From positions 17,488,501 to 17,552,500 of the forward strand of contig CM029115.1 of assembly GCA_016859345.1 (NCBI GenBank): DNA of 64,000 nt, in the 5' to 3' direction. Shown in pieces: positions 11,216-24,113 of the stretch. The translations under genes were made by a program, and so were the position numbers. Position 1 is the stretch's first letter, and every line of letters starts with the position of its first letter. The notes beneath the pieces were generated by a model. The model did not search any database. It had not been told where the DNA came from and worked only from the letters and a program-made list of their open reading frames with translations. Source of the stretch: Istiophorus platypterus (Eukaryota; Chordata; Actinopteri; Istiophoriformes; Istiophoridae).

Positions 11216-11750
11216 TTGTCCTACAAATGTGCACAGGCATGGACACGCAGATTTAGCAAGGTGCTTGATCAAACCCAGGCATTGACACAAAGGCACACAC
11301 AGGCATTTTTTCCTTCCCCTGTTTGTTTATTTGTCCTCTGTTTCAAAAACAGCCCACACAGACACACTCTCTGAGACGCACACACTCATCACTGACAGCC
11401 CACTTCCTTCTTTTCACTGTGAATGTAGGTTTGGCAGCTAAGCAAGAGCATCTTTGTGAATCACAAGACGTTTAACGCAGCCCATCATGCCCCATTAAAA
11501 ACCCCAAATATTATGACCTTAGTAGGGTTTTCAACACTTCTCATTATATATTTAGTTGATGTGAAAGTGCGCTGCTCGCTGTTGCGGCCGTTTGGTTTTA
11601 TAAAGTGTGTAGTTCTTTTGACGGACATACTGTACCTACAGCAAAATACTTCCTCACAAACACCAAAACCTACAATCCCATCACCAGGACAGCAGTCATG
11701 TCGTCTCTCGTCTTTGTTGTTTTCCTCTAATGTCTTGGGTGATGTTGGTG

Positions 11751-11753
<3 letters not shown>

Positions 11754-11804
<51 letters not shown>

Positions 11805-11825
11805 TTGTTGTTGATGATGATGTTC
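11754..11825. repeat. (CTG)n trinucleotide repeat with GTT and GAT tails
   Basis: About 15 uninterrupted CTG units (to about 11800) are followed by four GTT and then GAT units. It lies in the intron between the duplicated exon and the exon at 12764. Leu/Ala/Ser homopolymer ORFs crossing it are artefacts, as the stretch is intronic. Confidence 0.93.
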
Positions 11826-12763
11826 ATTTTCTCCCTTTGGTCTTGTTCTGCACTTTGTGAGGACAGCACGGTGATCTCATCTGTTTCAATCCCACGTATA
11901 TTTGGAAGTGTGTGTACGGTCTCTTTGAAGTCCACACTTCAAACCCTTCTTCCCAAGTCCTTATCACTCCCCCTGATGTGTGGTGAATGCTGCCTCTCGG
12001 CACTGCTCTCTCTCTCTCTCTCCCTCTCCCTCTCCCTCTTTTGTCTTTCTCCTCTTTGAGCTGCAGCTACTCCTCTCCTCCAGACACAAAGCCATGCCTC
12101 ATTCACTTGTCCTAACCCATGTCTCCTTGTCCAAATCATCAACGCTCCCATTTCATTTCCTATGTCCCTTTTTTTTCTGCCCTTCCTCTGTTCTGAACCT
12201 TTTGTATTCTTTTTCTTTCTTCATGTTCTGTCTCTGTCCTTGTCTTCGTCCTTCCTCCCAAACTCACTCTACCTTTACACACATGCAAACATACGTTACG
12301 ATTACTCATTCATGCACACACACTGTAGAATGTACACATCTCTTGCAGTCTTGAGAGTAAAATCCCTGAATGTCCTGCCTCCCCAGAGACGTAGCCACTT
12401 TTCATATTCTGTTTGTTCCAATTTATTCCAAAATGATGTGTGTGCAGTCAGCATCGCCTCGGGACTAGTTAAGTTCCCTGTTTTCAGAGTTTTGGTTTCC
12501 AGTGCAAGATGGCAGCAGCATAGAAAATGTGCTCTAAAGAAGTACCAATGTCATGATGTTGCACATCTTGGAAAACTGCCTCGAGCTTTCGATCTTGCAT
12601 GATAACTATAAGATGTTTTAAATCTCAAAAAACACACCTTCCACCATAGTATGACTCATTTCTTATGTCACTGTCACACATTGCTAAGCAGGGAAGGTAA
12701 CTGAAGTCGTGTGTGTGTGTGTGTGTGTGTTTGTGTGTATATTGTATGTTTGTGTGTATTCAG

Positions 12764-12943
12764 GTGCCCTGTGGATGTGCATCGTACTGAACCCCCACTG
12801 TAAACCAGAGCAGAAGTCATCATGGCTGCGCCAGCTGCGCAGATGGAACAGTGTGGACGTCTGCCCCTGGGAGGATGGTAACCACGGCAACGAGCTGCCC
12901 AACCTCACCCACTCACTGCCTCAGGGTGCCCATGGCAACCAAG
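12764..12943 (+). CDS. zswim6: zswim6 coding exon
   Basis: Acceptor 'tgtgtattcag' precedes 12764 and donor 'gtcaga' starts at 12944. The spare G plus 'gt' gives Gly, then ALWMCIVLNPHCKPEQKSSW, ending LTHSLPQGAHGNQ plus a spare G. Length is 180 nt. A CA-type (TG)n tract lies immediately upstream of the acceptor. Confidence 0.93.
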
Positions 12944-13464
12944 GTCAGAGATTGACAAGTTTTGTTTATCTGTCAATAACACATTTACTTTGTAATAACG
13001 CATCTCACTATTATGACTGGGAGAGATGCTACATGTAGCATTTGAAAGCATCTAAAGCGAAGCCTTTACCTCTTGTTTATGGGTAACTACTGTTCAATTA
13101 AAGAAATCTTCTGCATGCATTTGTTTTGTTTTGTCTTGTTTTACTCAGGCCCATCATTAAGCTGAAATTTGTTTTTCTCCATGTAGCACATTCACCTTGA
13201 AAGCTTTCGAGGTTTAGACAAACATAGTGTCTCTCTTCCTTAAAACATCCCATCAGGTTTTCTATGGTGCAGGCTGCCTGTCTTTTAGGCCATGGTCATG
13301 TTTATTCGCAGTAACTATGCTAATGCTCATATTTCGAGATGATATTAGTAAACACTAAAAGGCCAGGGCTATTAAGATAAACAAGCTGCCAGATGACCGT
13401 GCACGTGGGCCCTACCTGCCTTTTCAAATCCTCCTCACTTCTCCTCCTCCTTCTTCTTTTGCAG

Positions 13465-13635
13465 AGATGCGCCCCCACAGGACTGTGTTCACACGGGCCA
13501 TTGAGGCCTGTGACCTGCACTGGCAGGACCGACACCTCCAGCACATTATCGCCAGTGACCTCTATGCCAACTACTGTTACCATGACAACCAGGAGGGTTC
13601 CCTCTTTGACTCACGCGGCTGGCCCTTGTGGCATG
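13465..13635 (+). CDS. zswim6: zswim6 coding exon
   Basis: Acceptor 'cttcttttgcag' and donor 'gtgagt' flank 171 nt in phase 1 on both sides. It reads (E)MRPHRTVFTRAIEACDLHWQ and ends FDSRGWPLWH. It is a very conserved ZSWIM5/6 segment. Confidence 0.94.
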
Positions 13636-13753
13636 GTGAGTCTTTGTGTACAGAGCTGTGCGTATACGTGAGCGCGTGTGTCAGATAATGCTCAGTAGGT
13701 GGGTCGGAGAATGTACGGAGAAAACTGTGGTTCAAATGTGGCCTTTTTGTCAG

Positions 13754-13900
13754 AGCATGTCCCGACGGCCTGTGCCAGGGTGGATGCCCTGCGTTCACAT
13801 GGTTACCCGAGAGAAGCCCTCCGACTTGCCATCGCCGTGGTGAACACGTTACGGCGGCAACAGCAGAGACAACTGGAGCACTTCCGCCGACACAAGAAAG
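13754..13900 (+). CDS. zswim6: zswim6 coding exon
   Basis: Acceptor 'ctttttgtcag' is only 118 bp after the preceding exon, and donor 'gtgaag' follows. It reads (E)HVPTACARVDALRSHGYPRE and ends RRQQQRQLEHFRRHKK plus a spare G (147 nt). Confidence 0.93.
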
Positions 13901-14290
13901 GTGAAGGAAATTTTTATTAGTCAGGGTTTTTTTTTTCTATTTTAAAAATCTAAATTAGCTAGCAAACCATCGTCACATATTCAATAATAATGCAGGAGAG
14001 CATGGAGAGAGAAGAGAAGGGGGAGATGCAAGTAGCAAAGAGAAACTAAATGTTGTGCAGCTATAAAAAAAAAAAAATTTCCTTTTATTGTCCATATTAT
14101 TTTATTGTCCATATTAATTTAATTTGACCTAAGAACTTGTTCACTTTTCTAGTACAGCTTTATGGTAATTTTTTCAGTTGCTTTGTTTTGTTAAAACTGT
14201 TGAAAAATTTCGGAAATTTCTTTGAAATAACGTAAATGTATTCAGCAGACCCTGCTAACGGTGTCTTCGATCTGCTCTTTATTGTCCCAG

Positions 14291-14437
14291 AGTTGCTCCA
14301 TAAAGGCCATACCTCCATAACCAACATGGAGGGCTGGGTGGGACACCCCCTGGATCCCATCGGTACCCTGTTCAGCACCCTGACCGAGTCGGGGCGAGCG
14401 GGAGAGGAGGGTTCCAACACCTGCCTAGACCTCTCAG
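14291..14437 (+). CDS. zswim6: zswim6 coding exon
   Basis: Acceptor 'attgtcccag' and donor 'gtacta' flank 147 nt. It reads (E)LLHKGHTSITNMEGWVGHPL and continues DPIGTLFSTLTESGRAGEEG, ending CLDLS. The 3' half (TESGRAGEEGSN) is the least conserved part of the visible protein compared with my memory of mammalian ZSWIM6. Confidence 0.9.
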
Positions 14438-14540
14438 GTACTAAACGGGCATCCTGGCTACAACAAATTCACAGCTGTACTTAAGCTATTTTGCGTGTGC
14501 TCTCTTGGAACCACATACTTGTACTATAGTATTTGTCTAT

Positions 14541-14716
14541 GATATATAGGACATTTGCTTCATAACAAAATACTGTATACATGGATAGAACAAAATACCA
14601 CATACGAAACAATACCATAATTGCATATGATATATAGTACATTTGCATTATAAAAAAAAACAGTGTATACATGGGCAAGAGAAAATACCACATACAAAAC
14701 AATACTATAATTATAG
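14541..14716. repeat. Imperfect 88-bp tandem duplication (intronic)
   Basis: Two adjacent units begin 'gatatatag', at 14541 and 14629, and share 'acatttgc', 'gtatacatgg', 'aaaataccacatac' and 'aaacaatac' words in the same order. The copies are clearly diverged, so this is an older event than the two large duplications. Confidence 0.75.
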
Positions 14717-15339
14717 CATTATCCAAAAAAAAACATTGCTATAATCACGAGACAATGTACGCATACATTGTATAGTCCCACACAGATGTTTCTAAAATTT
14801 AAAAATGTCAACATCCTGTATATTATTCCCAGTGATTGGTTTGTAATGTGGGATGACAAAATACATGGTTTACTGACATCCTGTCCTTGTTTTTACAGCA
14901 GTCATTTTTAATCTATTTAGCTACATATTGAGACATATTTTTCAGATCTTTGATATTTTTTAACTTACATTAGAGTGCCGGTGCTGGAAAGCATTGTTTA
15001 AATGCAGATTCACCGTCGGCCTCTTTCTCTTATCACGCCTCCTCTCATGCTTTTTTAAAAATTCTCCTCTCCTACGCTCCACAGTCACTCTGTCCCTCAT
15101 CGCCTCCTCTGCTCACAGAAATAGCCTCCTCCTCTGAGATGGAGAACGAACAGAGGAGTGCTCCTGAGGCGTTGATCTTTATTTTGGATCGTTGTTGGGT
15201 TCAGACCTCTACTATGTGACCGGCACAGCGGTTTTCCATAGGACACAGTCGGCCACTTTGTGCCAACTTCCTTCCGTTGTTCTCAACTCTCTTTCACCTC
15301 TTCTACTTCTGTGTTTTCTCCTCGCTTTCTCTTCCACAG

Positions 15340-15600
15340 ACTGCTCCAGTGTTGTAAGCCGAGCGGACCTCCAACGAATGCCTGTGCAGCGATTGCTGGG
15401 AGATGGGGAATCGTACGTGGCGCTCGCAGTGGAGACTGCTCTGATTGGCTTAGGCCAGCAGCGGGTGATGCCTGACGGGCTGTACGCTCAAGAAAAGGTG
15501 TGTCGCAATGAAGAGCAACTATTGGCCAAGCTGCAAGAAGTGGAACTGGACGACTCCCTGGTCAAAATCTTCCGTAAACAGGCCGTCTTTCTGCTAGAGG
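15340..15600 (+). CDS. zswim6: zswim6 coding exon
   Basis: Acceptor 'tcttccacag' and donor 'gtgagg' flank 261 nt in phase 1 on both sides. The frame starts (D)CSSVVSRADLQRMPVQRLL, passes through ETALIGLGQQRVMPDGLYAQ and ends KIFRKQAVFLLE. The second half closely matches ZSWIM6. Confidence 0.93.
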
Positions 15601-16529
15601 GTGAGGGCGCTAACAGATTGTGTTTCACCCTCACTGACCCTTGAATTCACTATATCTCCCAGTCGGCTCACATATACATACGTAGACACACCTCTTCCAT
15701 TGGAAAAAAAACCACATCAGACTCTGTCTCACTATTTATTATCCTTTCATTTTGTGGTGCAAACAGAGGCTGAGCTGCCCTGGGCCAGACCGAAATGAGT
15801 TCTTTACACAGTAACACCAGGGGTATTGTGTCAGCATGCACACACAACAGTGTGCACATTTACAGGACTGGAACTGGAGCAGAATGGGGCTTGGTTATGG
15901 GAAAGGGAGAAGGAGGAGGAGTAGGAGGGAGGTGGCACATCCTGGAGGGCCTGGCCCAGTCAATCTCCACTCCAGTCCCCACCCTAACCCCAACCCTGCC
16001 TCAGCCCCGACACGACCACCCACCTCTGGCTCCGTTACTAATAGAACACCAGGCTCCAGGGGCCTCTGCATGCCCCTAGAGGCTGCAGCCGCGCCACTGT
16101 GTGATGTGGTCTGTGGCTTAGGAGCCTGTTGGGGTTTAAAATAACCCACCAGAGACAAGGGGGAAGTGCAGGAAGACAGGGAGGGAAGGGAGCAAGCGCG
16201 AGGCCAAGTCTGCACACACGACCATATGGTTTTTGACGTCACATTTTGTTTTAATGCTGCGTGGCTTTGCCTCTTTCTGGCTGGAAGGGAGAGACCAGAT
16301 AAGTCACTCTTCAGTATACAGTAGAAAAAACCTGACTCAGTAAACAAAAAAAGGAAAATGTGCTCATTGTTAGTTGTCTATTTATACTGTATATACAATA
16401 AAATCCAATGACCTGATGAGAGAGGTGACTGTTTTATCACTGAACCTTTTCCAGCCTTTTTGTTCCGTCATTTAAAACAAAGCCCCCCTTTTTTATGTGT
16501 GTGTATTTTTTTTTCTGTTTTTCGGATAG

Positions 16530-16665
16530 CTGGTCCGTACTCTGGCCTTGGAGAGATTGTCCACAGAGAGAGTGTTCCTATGCACACCTTCGCCCGCTAT
16601 CTTTTCACCTCTCTCCTACCTCACGACGCTGAACTGGCGTACAAAATTGCACTGAGAGCCATGCG
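16530..16665 (+). CDS. zswim6: zswim6 coding exon
   Basis: Acceptor 'tttttcggatag' and donor 'gtaggt' flank 136 nt. It reads (A)GPYSGLGEIVHRESVPMHTF and ends LAYKIALRAM plus two spare bases that complete an Arg codon in the next exon. Confidence 0.93.
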
Positions 16666-19600
16666 GTAGGTCTCCTTAAGTTTGTGTGTGCTTGTGTGTT
16701 GCTGTGATCGTGTCAAGACCTTGTAAATCAAATTTTATTGATTTTCATTTGAAGAAGTAAATGCTGACTCTCAGATTAAGAACATCCTCCCAAGTTTGGG
16801 CTAATGGAGCCTTTTAAAAACCACTAAACCCCTAAAGCCGGAGGATTGCATCTTGATTTGTCAAGATTCCAACTCTAAAACTTGTAAAAATATTTGATAT
16901 CGTGATGCCTCCTACTAAAGTAACTACCATAACCATTGCAAGATAACATGTAGTGATCTTTCTGCATGCCCTCCTCAAGCTTTAAAGTCAGTCATTGTGG
17001 CTGCCCTCTCCATATTAAGCTCCTGTGTGTATCAACTGTGGACAATGTGTACATATGTATGTGTGTTAATCAGTCTGCGCTGCTGTATTTTGATGTTGTG
17101 ACTAGTGGGAGCTGGATCAGTGAATATTAATTACATTAATGAGAGTGTAATTAGTGTGGCTGTAATGAGAGGGAAGCACACACACACACACACATATGTA
17201 GATGCACACACACCCACACATACACACACAGGGCCAATAGGGAGAGGGCAGTGTGTGGAAGATGTTTGTTGTGTTTCTACAACCGTTGCTGCCAAAGGTG
17301 AATGAGAAGTGGGTGTTTTTTGTTTTTTGTTTTTTTTTTCACACCATTATGTGTCACAGTTGGACAAGCAGAGAAAAAAGGAACAAAAACACATCATTCA
17401 CACTTTCCAAAGGTTAATCAGTTAGGAGGAATCAGGAACTGAAAATAACATACTTCCAAAACCAAAAACAACATGGTTCCCATTGAGGGTGTCATGTGGT
17501 TTCAAGGTTGCACATCCAGCCACCATGTGTCCCCTCCCTACCTCTAAACTCACATCCCAAAACTGTTTTTCCTGAGTCAGCCACTTCCCACCATCCCTTG
17601 CTACTTCCCTTCACTTTGCCCATTTCCTCCCCCAACCTCCTCCATCCTCACTCCCATGGTGTGCAACCGGCGATTTAGAATAATATGGCCACTTATGGGT
17701 GCTCCTGGGAGCCAGGGGTGTCTACTCAGCACATAATGAATGTGTGTAATGTGGCGTAGTGTAATATGATAGCATATACCTTCCTGCTCCCATGGGATGG
17801 CGGACAGTTAAATATAGAGGAAGAAGTAGAGAATCCAGGGCTATTTTAATGGACCCATTATAACATTATTATTGATACAAGGAGAGAGAAAGTCTAGCTC
17901 TCATTCTCATTTACACACACATACTTTTTCACTTTCCACTTGCTTTCTCTATTTGTCTTCTCTTTCACAGTTGCTATTAAACCGGCTTTTTTTTTTTTTT
18001 TTTTTTTTTTAATGAGAGGAAGTCAGACTGCCTCCACACACAAATGCATATCCAGTAGAGTATTTTAAAGTGTGTGTATGTCTGTGTTTACGCGCCATGG
18101 CTGAGGTTAATTAAAGTGTGTGAGAGCAGCATATGCCGTGCGATGGCTTGGTGTGAGCAGCCAACAGAAAAACAGAGGAGCTGCCTACTTGTTCACAGGC
18201 TGCCCAGAATTTGACTACAGCCACAGAAGAAGCAGCTCGCTGCCTCTCCGGAGACTGTCCTTATCTCAGCTCTTGGAAGCCAAATAGACAAATCCCAGCC
18301 GCCTGTTATCATATGAGATTTCCATATGAGATTTCGAGTCTTCCAGTGCTAATGAATCTAGCCCCTCACTGTAATCCACAGCTTTTGATCCTTTGCATAA
18401 TCCATAATCTTTGAATGTACAGCATTTTATACCATAACTGCAGTCTGAGGCTATTCTAAGACAATGATATGCCAGTGACACTCATAGGTATCTGATATCC
18501 TTTTTCTTTAACTGAGGCAAAAATGTGTAGTCTGATATCCCCTGAAAATACAAAGATTTTTCCATATTTCCAACTTTGCAATATAATAAAAATAGTCATA
18601 ATTTCATCCTGCAAATATGAAAATCCCAAACTTTTAAGTTATGATGCTGGGAAAAGTAGCAACACCACACTATGAAAATACACTGTTACAAACAAAGTCA
18701 GCCTTGCATTCAAATTTTTACTCGAGTAAAACCCCTTGTAACTAAATCTATATAAAGAAGAAGAATTCATAATAACCCTTTGGAGTGATATATAAATGTA
18801 GACTTCGATACTTATTATTGATGCATTGTATGTAATTAGTATTGTTCATTGTACACCAGTGAATAGTGCATCATATATCATAAACTGAACATGTGCTGGA
18901 CATTTATAAGGAATGGTAATGTGAAAAGTTACTAGTAACTATAGCTGTCAAAGAAGTGTAGTGAGTTGTATATGGTATAATGGAGTTTTACTATCAAGTA
19001 GCATGGAGAGGACAGACTTATGTAAATAACAAGCATCTGAAAACTGTACTTTGCTATTGAACTTGAGTAAATGTACTTAGTTCTTCATTGTTCAAACAAC
19101 TGCACTATCCATACATACTGTTTACCCTGGGGTAGAAAGTATCACGTGCAAGTGTGTGTTGAAATCTCTCTTCATGTTTACTGAAATGTGATTGTATTGA
19201 AAAAAGGCATGTTTACCTCTGACTTTGAGAAATTCCTCAAACCCCTTGTTTATATTTTGGATTCAGAGATTTTCACCTGACTGTGACGACAATTTGACGA
19301 GTCACACGCCATTTAGAAAACAATGCATCACCCAGGGCGGATGTCATTTCAAGAATCCGAGGCACTTGAGAGCTGTGAACTAAAATTCAGGGGTTACCCC
19401 TCAGGTCACGTATGACTTGATCCCTCCTGTCAGGCATCCTGAAGGTTTCCAACTCTGAGTTTGTGTATAGAGCTGAGGTCTTCCAACGGATGTGTCGCTT
19501 AGCTGATAGATTTGTGCTTGATAGATGATGAAAGTGAAGGGTGTTTACAGTCGGAGGGGGAAAGGAGCGTGATGTAGAGAGGTCAGTAGTCATGGTGATG

Positions 19601-20791
19601 CTGACCAGAAACCCAAAGGGCCCCTGGATTTAGGTAAAACCTTGCGGGCTGCTTTTTATCAACGTCTCCCTCTTCCTTCTTCTCTTCCACTTGTTATACT
19701 GTTCTTCCTATACGTGCATTTGAATGTGTCGAAATGTTCAGCTTACTATTCCATCAACAGTCTCCCCGATCCAGGAAAAGTACAGTCCATTAGGTTTTGT
19801 CTTTGTTTGTTTGTTTTTTGTGTCTTCCCCACGCGGTGTCCGTCCTCCATGGTCCAATGCAGACCCCCTCCCGACAACCAGGGATTGATTGCCTCTTCCA
19901 GCTCACTCTGTTGGTGTTTTATATATCATTGATGACGCACATTTATATCCAGCTGTGGCAGTGCTGTAAAGAAATACGAGTTTAATTTGATGTTTTAAGC
20001 GCACTTGACATTGAATTGAGAGTTTGTATAGTGTTATTGGGCAGAGGAGATGATGGTGTTTATGGCCATTGCACGCCATTTTGCAGTAGTTTACAAGGTG
20101 GTCAATGAGATTGCACCCGTGGCAGGGAATGCACTGTACCCGTGCTTGGATTGAATGCCTCAGAGCCGTCCGTAAGGATTCTTTTTTCATCATTTATGTC
20201 TTTTTGTTTCTCATGGAACAATAGCCCAGTATGGATTTCCTCCCAACACTTTGTGGAGGTTATTTTTCAGCAGGCCAGGCCTCTCAAGCTCCCATCCAAT
20301 GGAGGCCTCTGGCTCTCTGGTGAAAACCAAACAAAGACAGGAATGTTGATGAGGCCTCCATCTTTACCCAAGGCCCTTTTTTTTCTCTCTCTCTCTCTCC
20401 CTCTTTGCTACACCCCAGGAATCTTCCAGAAGGCCCCAGTGTGCTGGAAGCTTTTAGCAGTTCTTTAGATGTGTGTGGAATGAACCCGGCTGTTGCCAGG
20501 GCTTCCAAACATCTCCATTTTACACTAAGTGTGAGTGTTCACACTCGCACGCATCTTGACTAGGTTTTTTTTTTTTGTCACCTTCGCTCTCTTAGAAAGA
20601 ACCAGCCACCGCTTGTGTCCTCTTGGGCAAAACCAAGTGAAGAAGAGGCTGTTTTTGTACATGCCTTCACTCAGGTGGCAACAGTATCTCATGCACTTTG
20701 CTCTGAAATTGAAACTGGCATTTAGCATCACATTGCTTTTACTGGGCTGCTTTGATGTGCTTTCAAAAGGGCAGGTGTGTGTGTCTATCTG

Positions 20792-20845
<54 letters not shown>

Positions 20846-21600
20846 CACCCTGGCTCTCTTCATTCATGTGTGTCGGTATTTGTTTGATGTGTGTCCAGCC
20901 TTATGGGGCTGGAAGGTGAATTCCCTAATTTCCCCGTGGACTCAATTAGCTTTGTGATTGGCTGAGAGAAGGCCAGGTTGTGCTGTCTTCTGAAGGAAAG
21001 AAGACCTTTGAAACTGAGGTGGTAGCGGAGGGAAGAGAAGTGAAGCAGAATAGGAGATGAGCTGGCCACAGTAGTAATGGTGGTGGTGCCGGTGAAGACT
21101 TGGCCCTGTCAGTATTATTATAATGAGAGTGAGAAACCAGTGAAGCTCCTTCATCCTCCAGCAGGTGTTGCAAAGCCCTGAGTTCATTATGACCAATTAG
21201 AGTGAAGAAAATACTAATTATACCTTGGTTTCTAGGTGATTAAATACTAGGTTACAAGTAAATTGCAGGGATAGGCTAACTGTAATCCCCATGTGATCAC
21301 CCAAGTCAGTTTTCCATTTTGAAGTCACTTTCAGACCATCATAATGAAGACTTCTTCTCTGTACAGTGTTCTTGTCTGTCAACTTGTTACTGTAGGAAGA
21401 AAGATACGACCTCTCTATGATGTTGATGATTCGTGTACCATCGGTGTCTCTCTGACTAGCAGTCGCTCAATTTCTCTGCCACTCTTTTTTTTTTTCCTTG
21501 TTATTTAAAATAGATGATTATTTCAAAGTATTTCAAAATTTTTATATCATGCATTTACAATTTTGGCAAATTGTTCTCTCATATCCTGTTTCTCCACCAG
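16666..21600 (+). other. zswim6: Largest intron between visible zswim6 exons (about 4.9 kb)
   Basis: No further exon could be supported. It holds a poly-T run (17987-18011), small CA tracts, a (TG)n at 20795-20841, and two non-repetitive blocks (about 18080-18480 and 20850-21000) that could be conserved regulatory DNA. The first contains a 12-bp direct repeat 'catatgagattt' at about 18311 and 18324. Confidence 0.6.
20795..20841. repeat. (TG)n microsatellite
   Basis: About 23 TG units with a terminal GCG interruption, intronic. Confidence 0.93.
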
Positions 21601-21758
21601 GTTACCGGTTTTGGAGTCGACGGCCTCGTCCGGTGACCTGTCGCGACCTCACCACATCGTGTCCGTGGTGCCCAACCGCTACCCACGCTGGTTCACTCTG
21701 AGCCACATAGAGTCTCAGCAGTGTGAGCTGGCCTCCACCATGCTCACTGCTGCCAAAG
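21601..21758 (+). CDS. zswim6: zswim6 coding exon
   Basis: Acceptor 'tttctccaccag' and donor 'gtgcag' flank 158 nt. The two bases carried over plus G give Arg, then LPVLESTASSGDLSRPHHIV, ending SQQCELASTMLTAAK plus a spare G. A large CA/TA/CATA repeat begins about 20 bp after the donor. Confidence 0.93.
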
Positions 21759-21779
21759 GTGCAGATATAGCAAAAGGAA

Positions 21780-21804
21780 CACACACACACACACACACAC
21801 ACAG

Positions 21805-21843
<39 letters not shown>

Positions 21844-21988
21844 CATACATAGACATACACACTCACACACACACTAACACATATATATATATATATATAT
21901 ATCTATATACATACATACATACATACATACATACATACATACATACATACATACATACATACATACATACATACATACATACACAAAT

Positions 21989-22037
<49 letters not shown>

Positions 22038-22162
22038 CATACATAGACATACACACACACACATATATATATATATATCTATATACATATATACATATAT
22101 ACATACATACATACATACATAGACATACACATATACACACACACACACACACACAAACACAC
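21780..22162. repeat. Compound (CA)n/(TA)n/(TACA)n satellite-like tract
   Basis: A 380-bp mosaic of CA, TA and about 20 consecutive TACA tetranucleotides (21907-21981), with a partly repeated higher-order pattern. It sits in the intron between the exons at 21601 and 22303 and fills most of it. Confidence 0.95.
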
Positions 22163-22302
22163 ATATTTTACACAGAAAAAGGTCTATGGCACTAACTATC
22201 AGATAGCACTAGCAACACACACATAGTATATCCAAATAAGTGCAGCAGAAATCTCTTCCCCGGACTAACATCATATTCCTGTGACTTTCGTATCCCTCCT
22301 AG

Positions 22303-22466
22303 GTGACAGTCGCAGGCTGGAGACAGTCCTGGAGTCCATCCAGAAAAACATTCACTCCTCATCTCACATCTTCAAACTGGCACAGGACGCGTTCAAGATC
22401 GCCACTCTGATGGACAGCCTGCCTGACATCACACTTCTCAAAGTCTCTCTGGAGCTGGGACTGCAG
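22303..22466 (+). CDS. zswim6: zswim6 coding exon
   Basis: Acceptor 'tatccctcctag' and donor 'gtacgc' flank 164 nt. The frame reads (G)DSRRLETVLESIQKNIHSSS and ends TLLKVSLELGLQ in phase 0. Confidence 0.94.
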
Positions 22467-23839
22467 GTACGCAAACATGTGCACAGTGTTTGTCAAAAAC
22501 CGGTACCACTGTATGTTTGCTGGTACCGTTTTTATAAGGTTATCGGGTCAGGTTGGGAATTTTTATGCATTTGTACATCAGGCCTTGCTGATTGGAATAT
22601 TAAACCAAAACCAAACACCTTTCCATTACATCCCTTTCTAAAAATGCCTGGTATTACAGTCGGTGTGTGTGATAGTAATATTCCACTCATAACAAGCCCC
22701 ATATTATTCATTAATTTGTATATTTCCGTATTGAGATATTGTTTTTCTACACGAAAAGCCTACAGCTCTTGAGGATTAACTCCACCGTGCATGCCACAAC
22801 GGTTCAGTTATGTAGAAATATCTTGGCGTTTATTCCAGTGTTCATGAGACTTCGTTCCAAAAAAAAAAAAAAATAAAAAGAAGTAGTGGTGGCATTATGG
22901 TCTTGGAATGTGGGAACATCAGGAGGGAACTCTGTTCTCACTATAGGGTGCACTTGTTCCTGTAAAATGGCTCGATGTTCCATGGCCATTACACAACCAT
23001 TCAGAGCAATCACCAGACCTCATGACTCCCATGAGATGTCTCCCGTACCATTACAGATGAAACTCTGTGTATCCTTTAGATCTCTGAAAATCTCTGCATG
23101 TTGGAAAAACGGTTGAAAATGCCTCAAAGCAGCACATTACTATTTCCTTGCCAGGGGTCTATGTTTTCGCAGCTCATGACATTTGGTTGTGTGTGTGTGT
23201 GTGAGTGTGTGTGTGTGTGTGTTCACGAGTTTTTGAGACTGTTGATGTTACCATGTTAAAATATATATATATTTATTTTCTTAATTTTTTTTCCTAAATC
23301 CACAAAATTTCACATACATTATTTATACGTATTTTTAAAACAAGTTTATTTTGTTTCAGAAAACTCACAAATTGAAGTGATCATACTGGTTAGAAGCTGG
23401 CACTTAACAATAATAGCAACATTTTCCTTGCATCAACTTTGCTTTGATTTTTCACTTTGTAAAGTTTGATTTTGTACTTGGATTTTGCAAAGAGGCTGTT
23501 TAAAAAAAAAATGTGTGCTAAGTGTTAAGAAGCATTTTTTTTTTAGTCCTTCCTCCTTGACATTTTTCAAGCAAGTCTTTACTGCCATAGTTATCCAAAA
23601 CTGATGTCTTGGACAGACTGTGCTCGTTTTAAAGTCCCCATACGTTCCATTATTTTTAAGTATTTACTTTGAAGGCTTGAGGGTTTGACATGCTCATATT
23701 AAATGTTTCCCTCAGCTAGTTATAAAAAACAAATGTGAAGAAAGGTTTGTGTAATTTTAATGACTAATCAACCATATAAAATGAATCTGTTTGTATTACA
23801 TTATTGACAATAATCAATCTTTGACCTCATAGCTCTTCA

Positions 23840-23859
23840 ACTATACTATATAGTATAGT
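23840..23859. repeat. 20-bp perfect AT-rich palindrome
   Basis: The stretch centred between 23849 and 23850 equals its own reverse complement over 20 bases (actatactat/atagtatagt). It is intronic, AT-rich and flanked by a further TATACTATA word, so it may be chance or slippage. Confidence 0.7.
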
Positions 23860-24031
23860 ATACTATACCGTATTAGGTAACAAAAATATTTGAATTAGTG
23901 TTCATTAGGAATATTAGAGATATATCGGTTAACATGTGCAATCTGTTACAAGGTAGATAATTTAATGTTGAACATTTCCTCTTCAACTCATGTATAAGTC
24001 TCCCCGCTCCGCCCTTTTCCATCCTCCTCAG

Positions 24032-24113
24032 GTGATGAGAATAACTCTGTCCACATTAAACTGGAGGAGGAGAGAGATGGTGCGCTGGTTAGTCACATGT
24101 GCCACCGAAGTGG
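24032..24113 (+). CDS. zswim6: zswim6 coding exon (short)
   Basis: Acceptor 'catcctcctcag' and donor 'gtaagt' flank 82 nt. It reads VMRITLSTLNWRRREMVRWL and ends VTCATEV plus a spare G. The continuous reading frame through the adjacent intron is fortuitous: the GT-AG intron 24114-24242 removes it, and the next exon continues G-VYALDS as in ZSWIM6. Confidence 0.92.

Noticed and set aside
11456..12059. Plus-strand ORFs with poly-Ala or poly-Leu runs (and minus-strand poly-Ser)
   Set aside because: They arise from the intronic CTG repeat. The zswim6 frame is complete without them and the flanks lack splice sites in frame.
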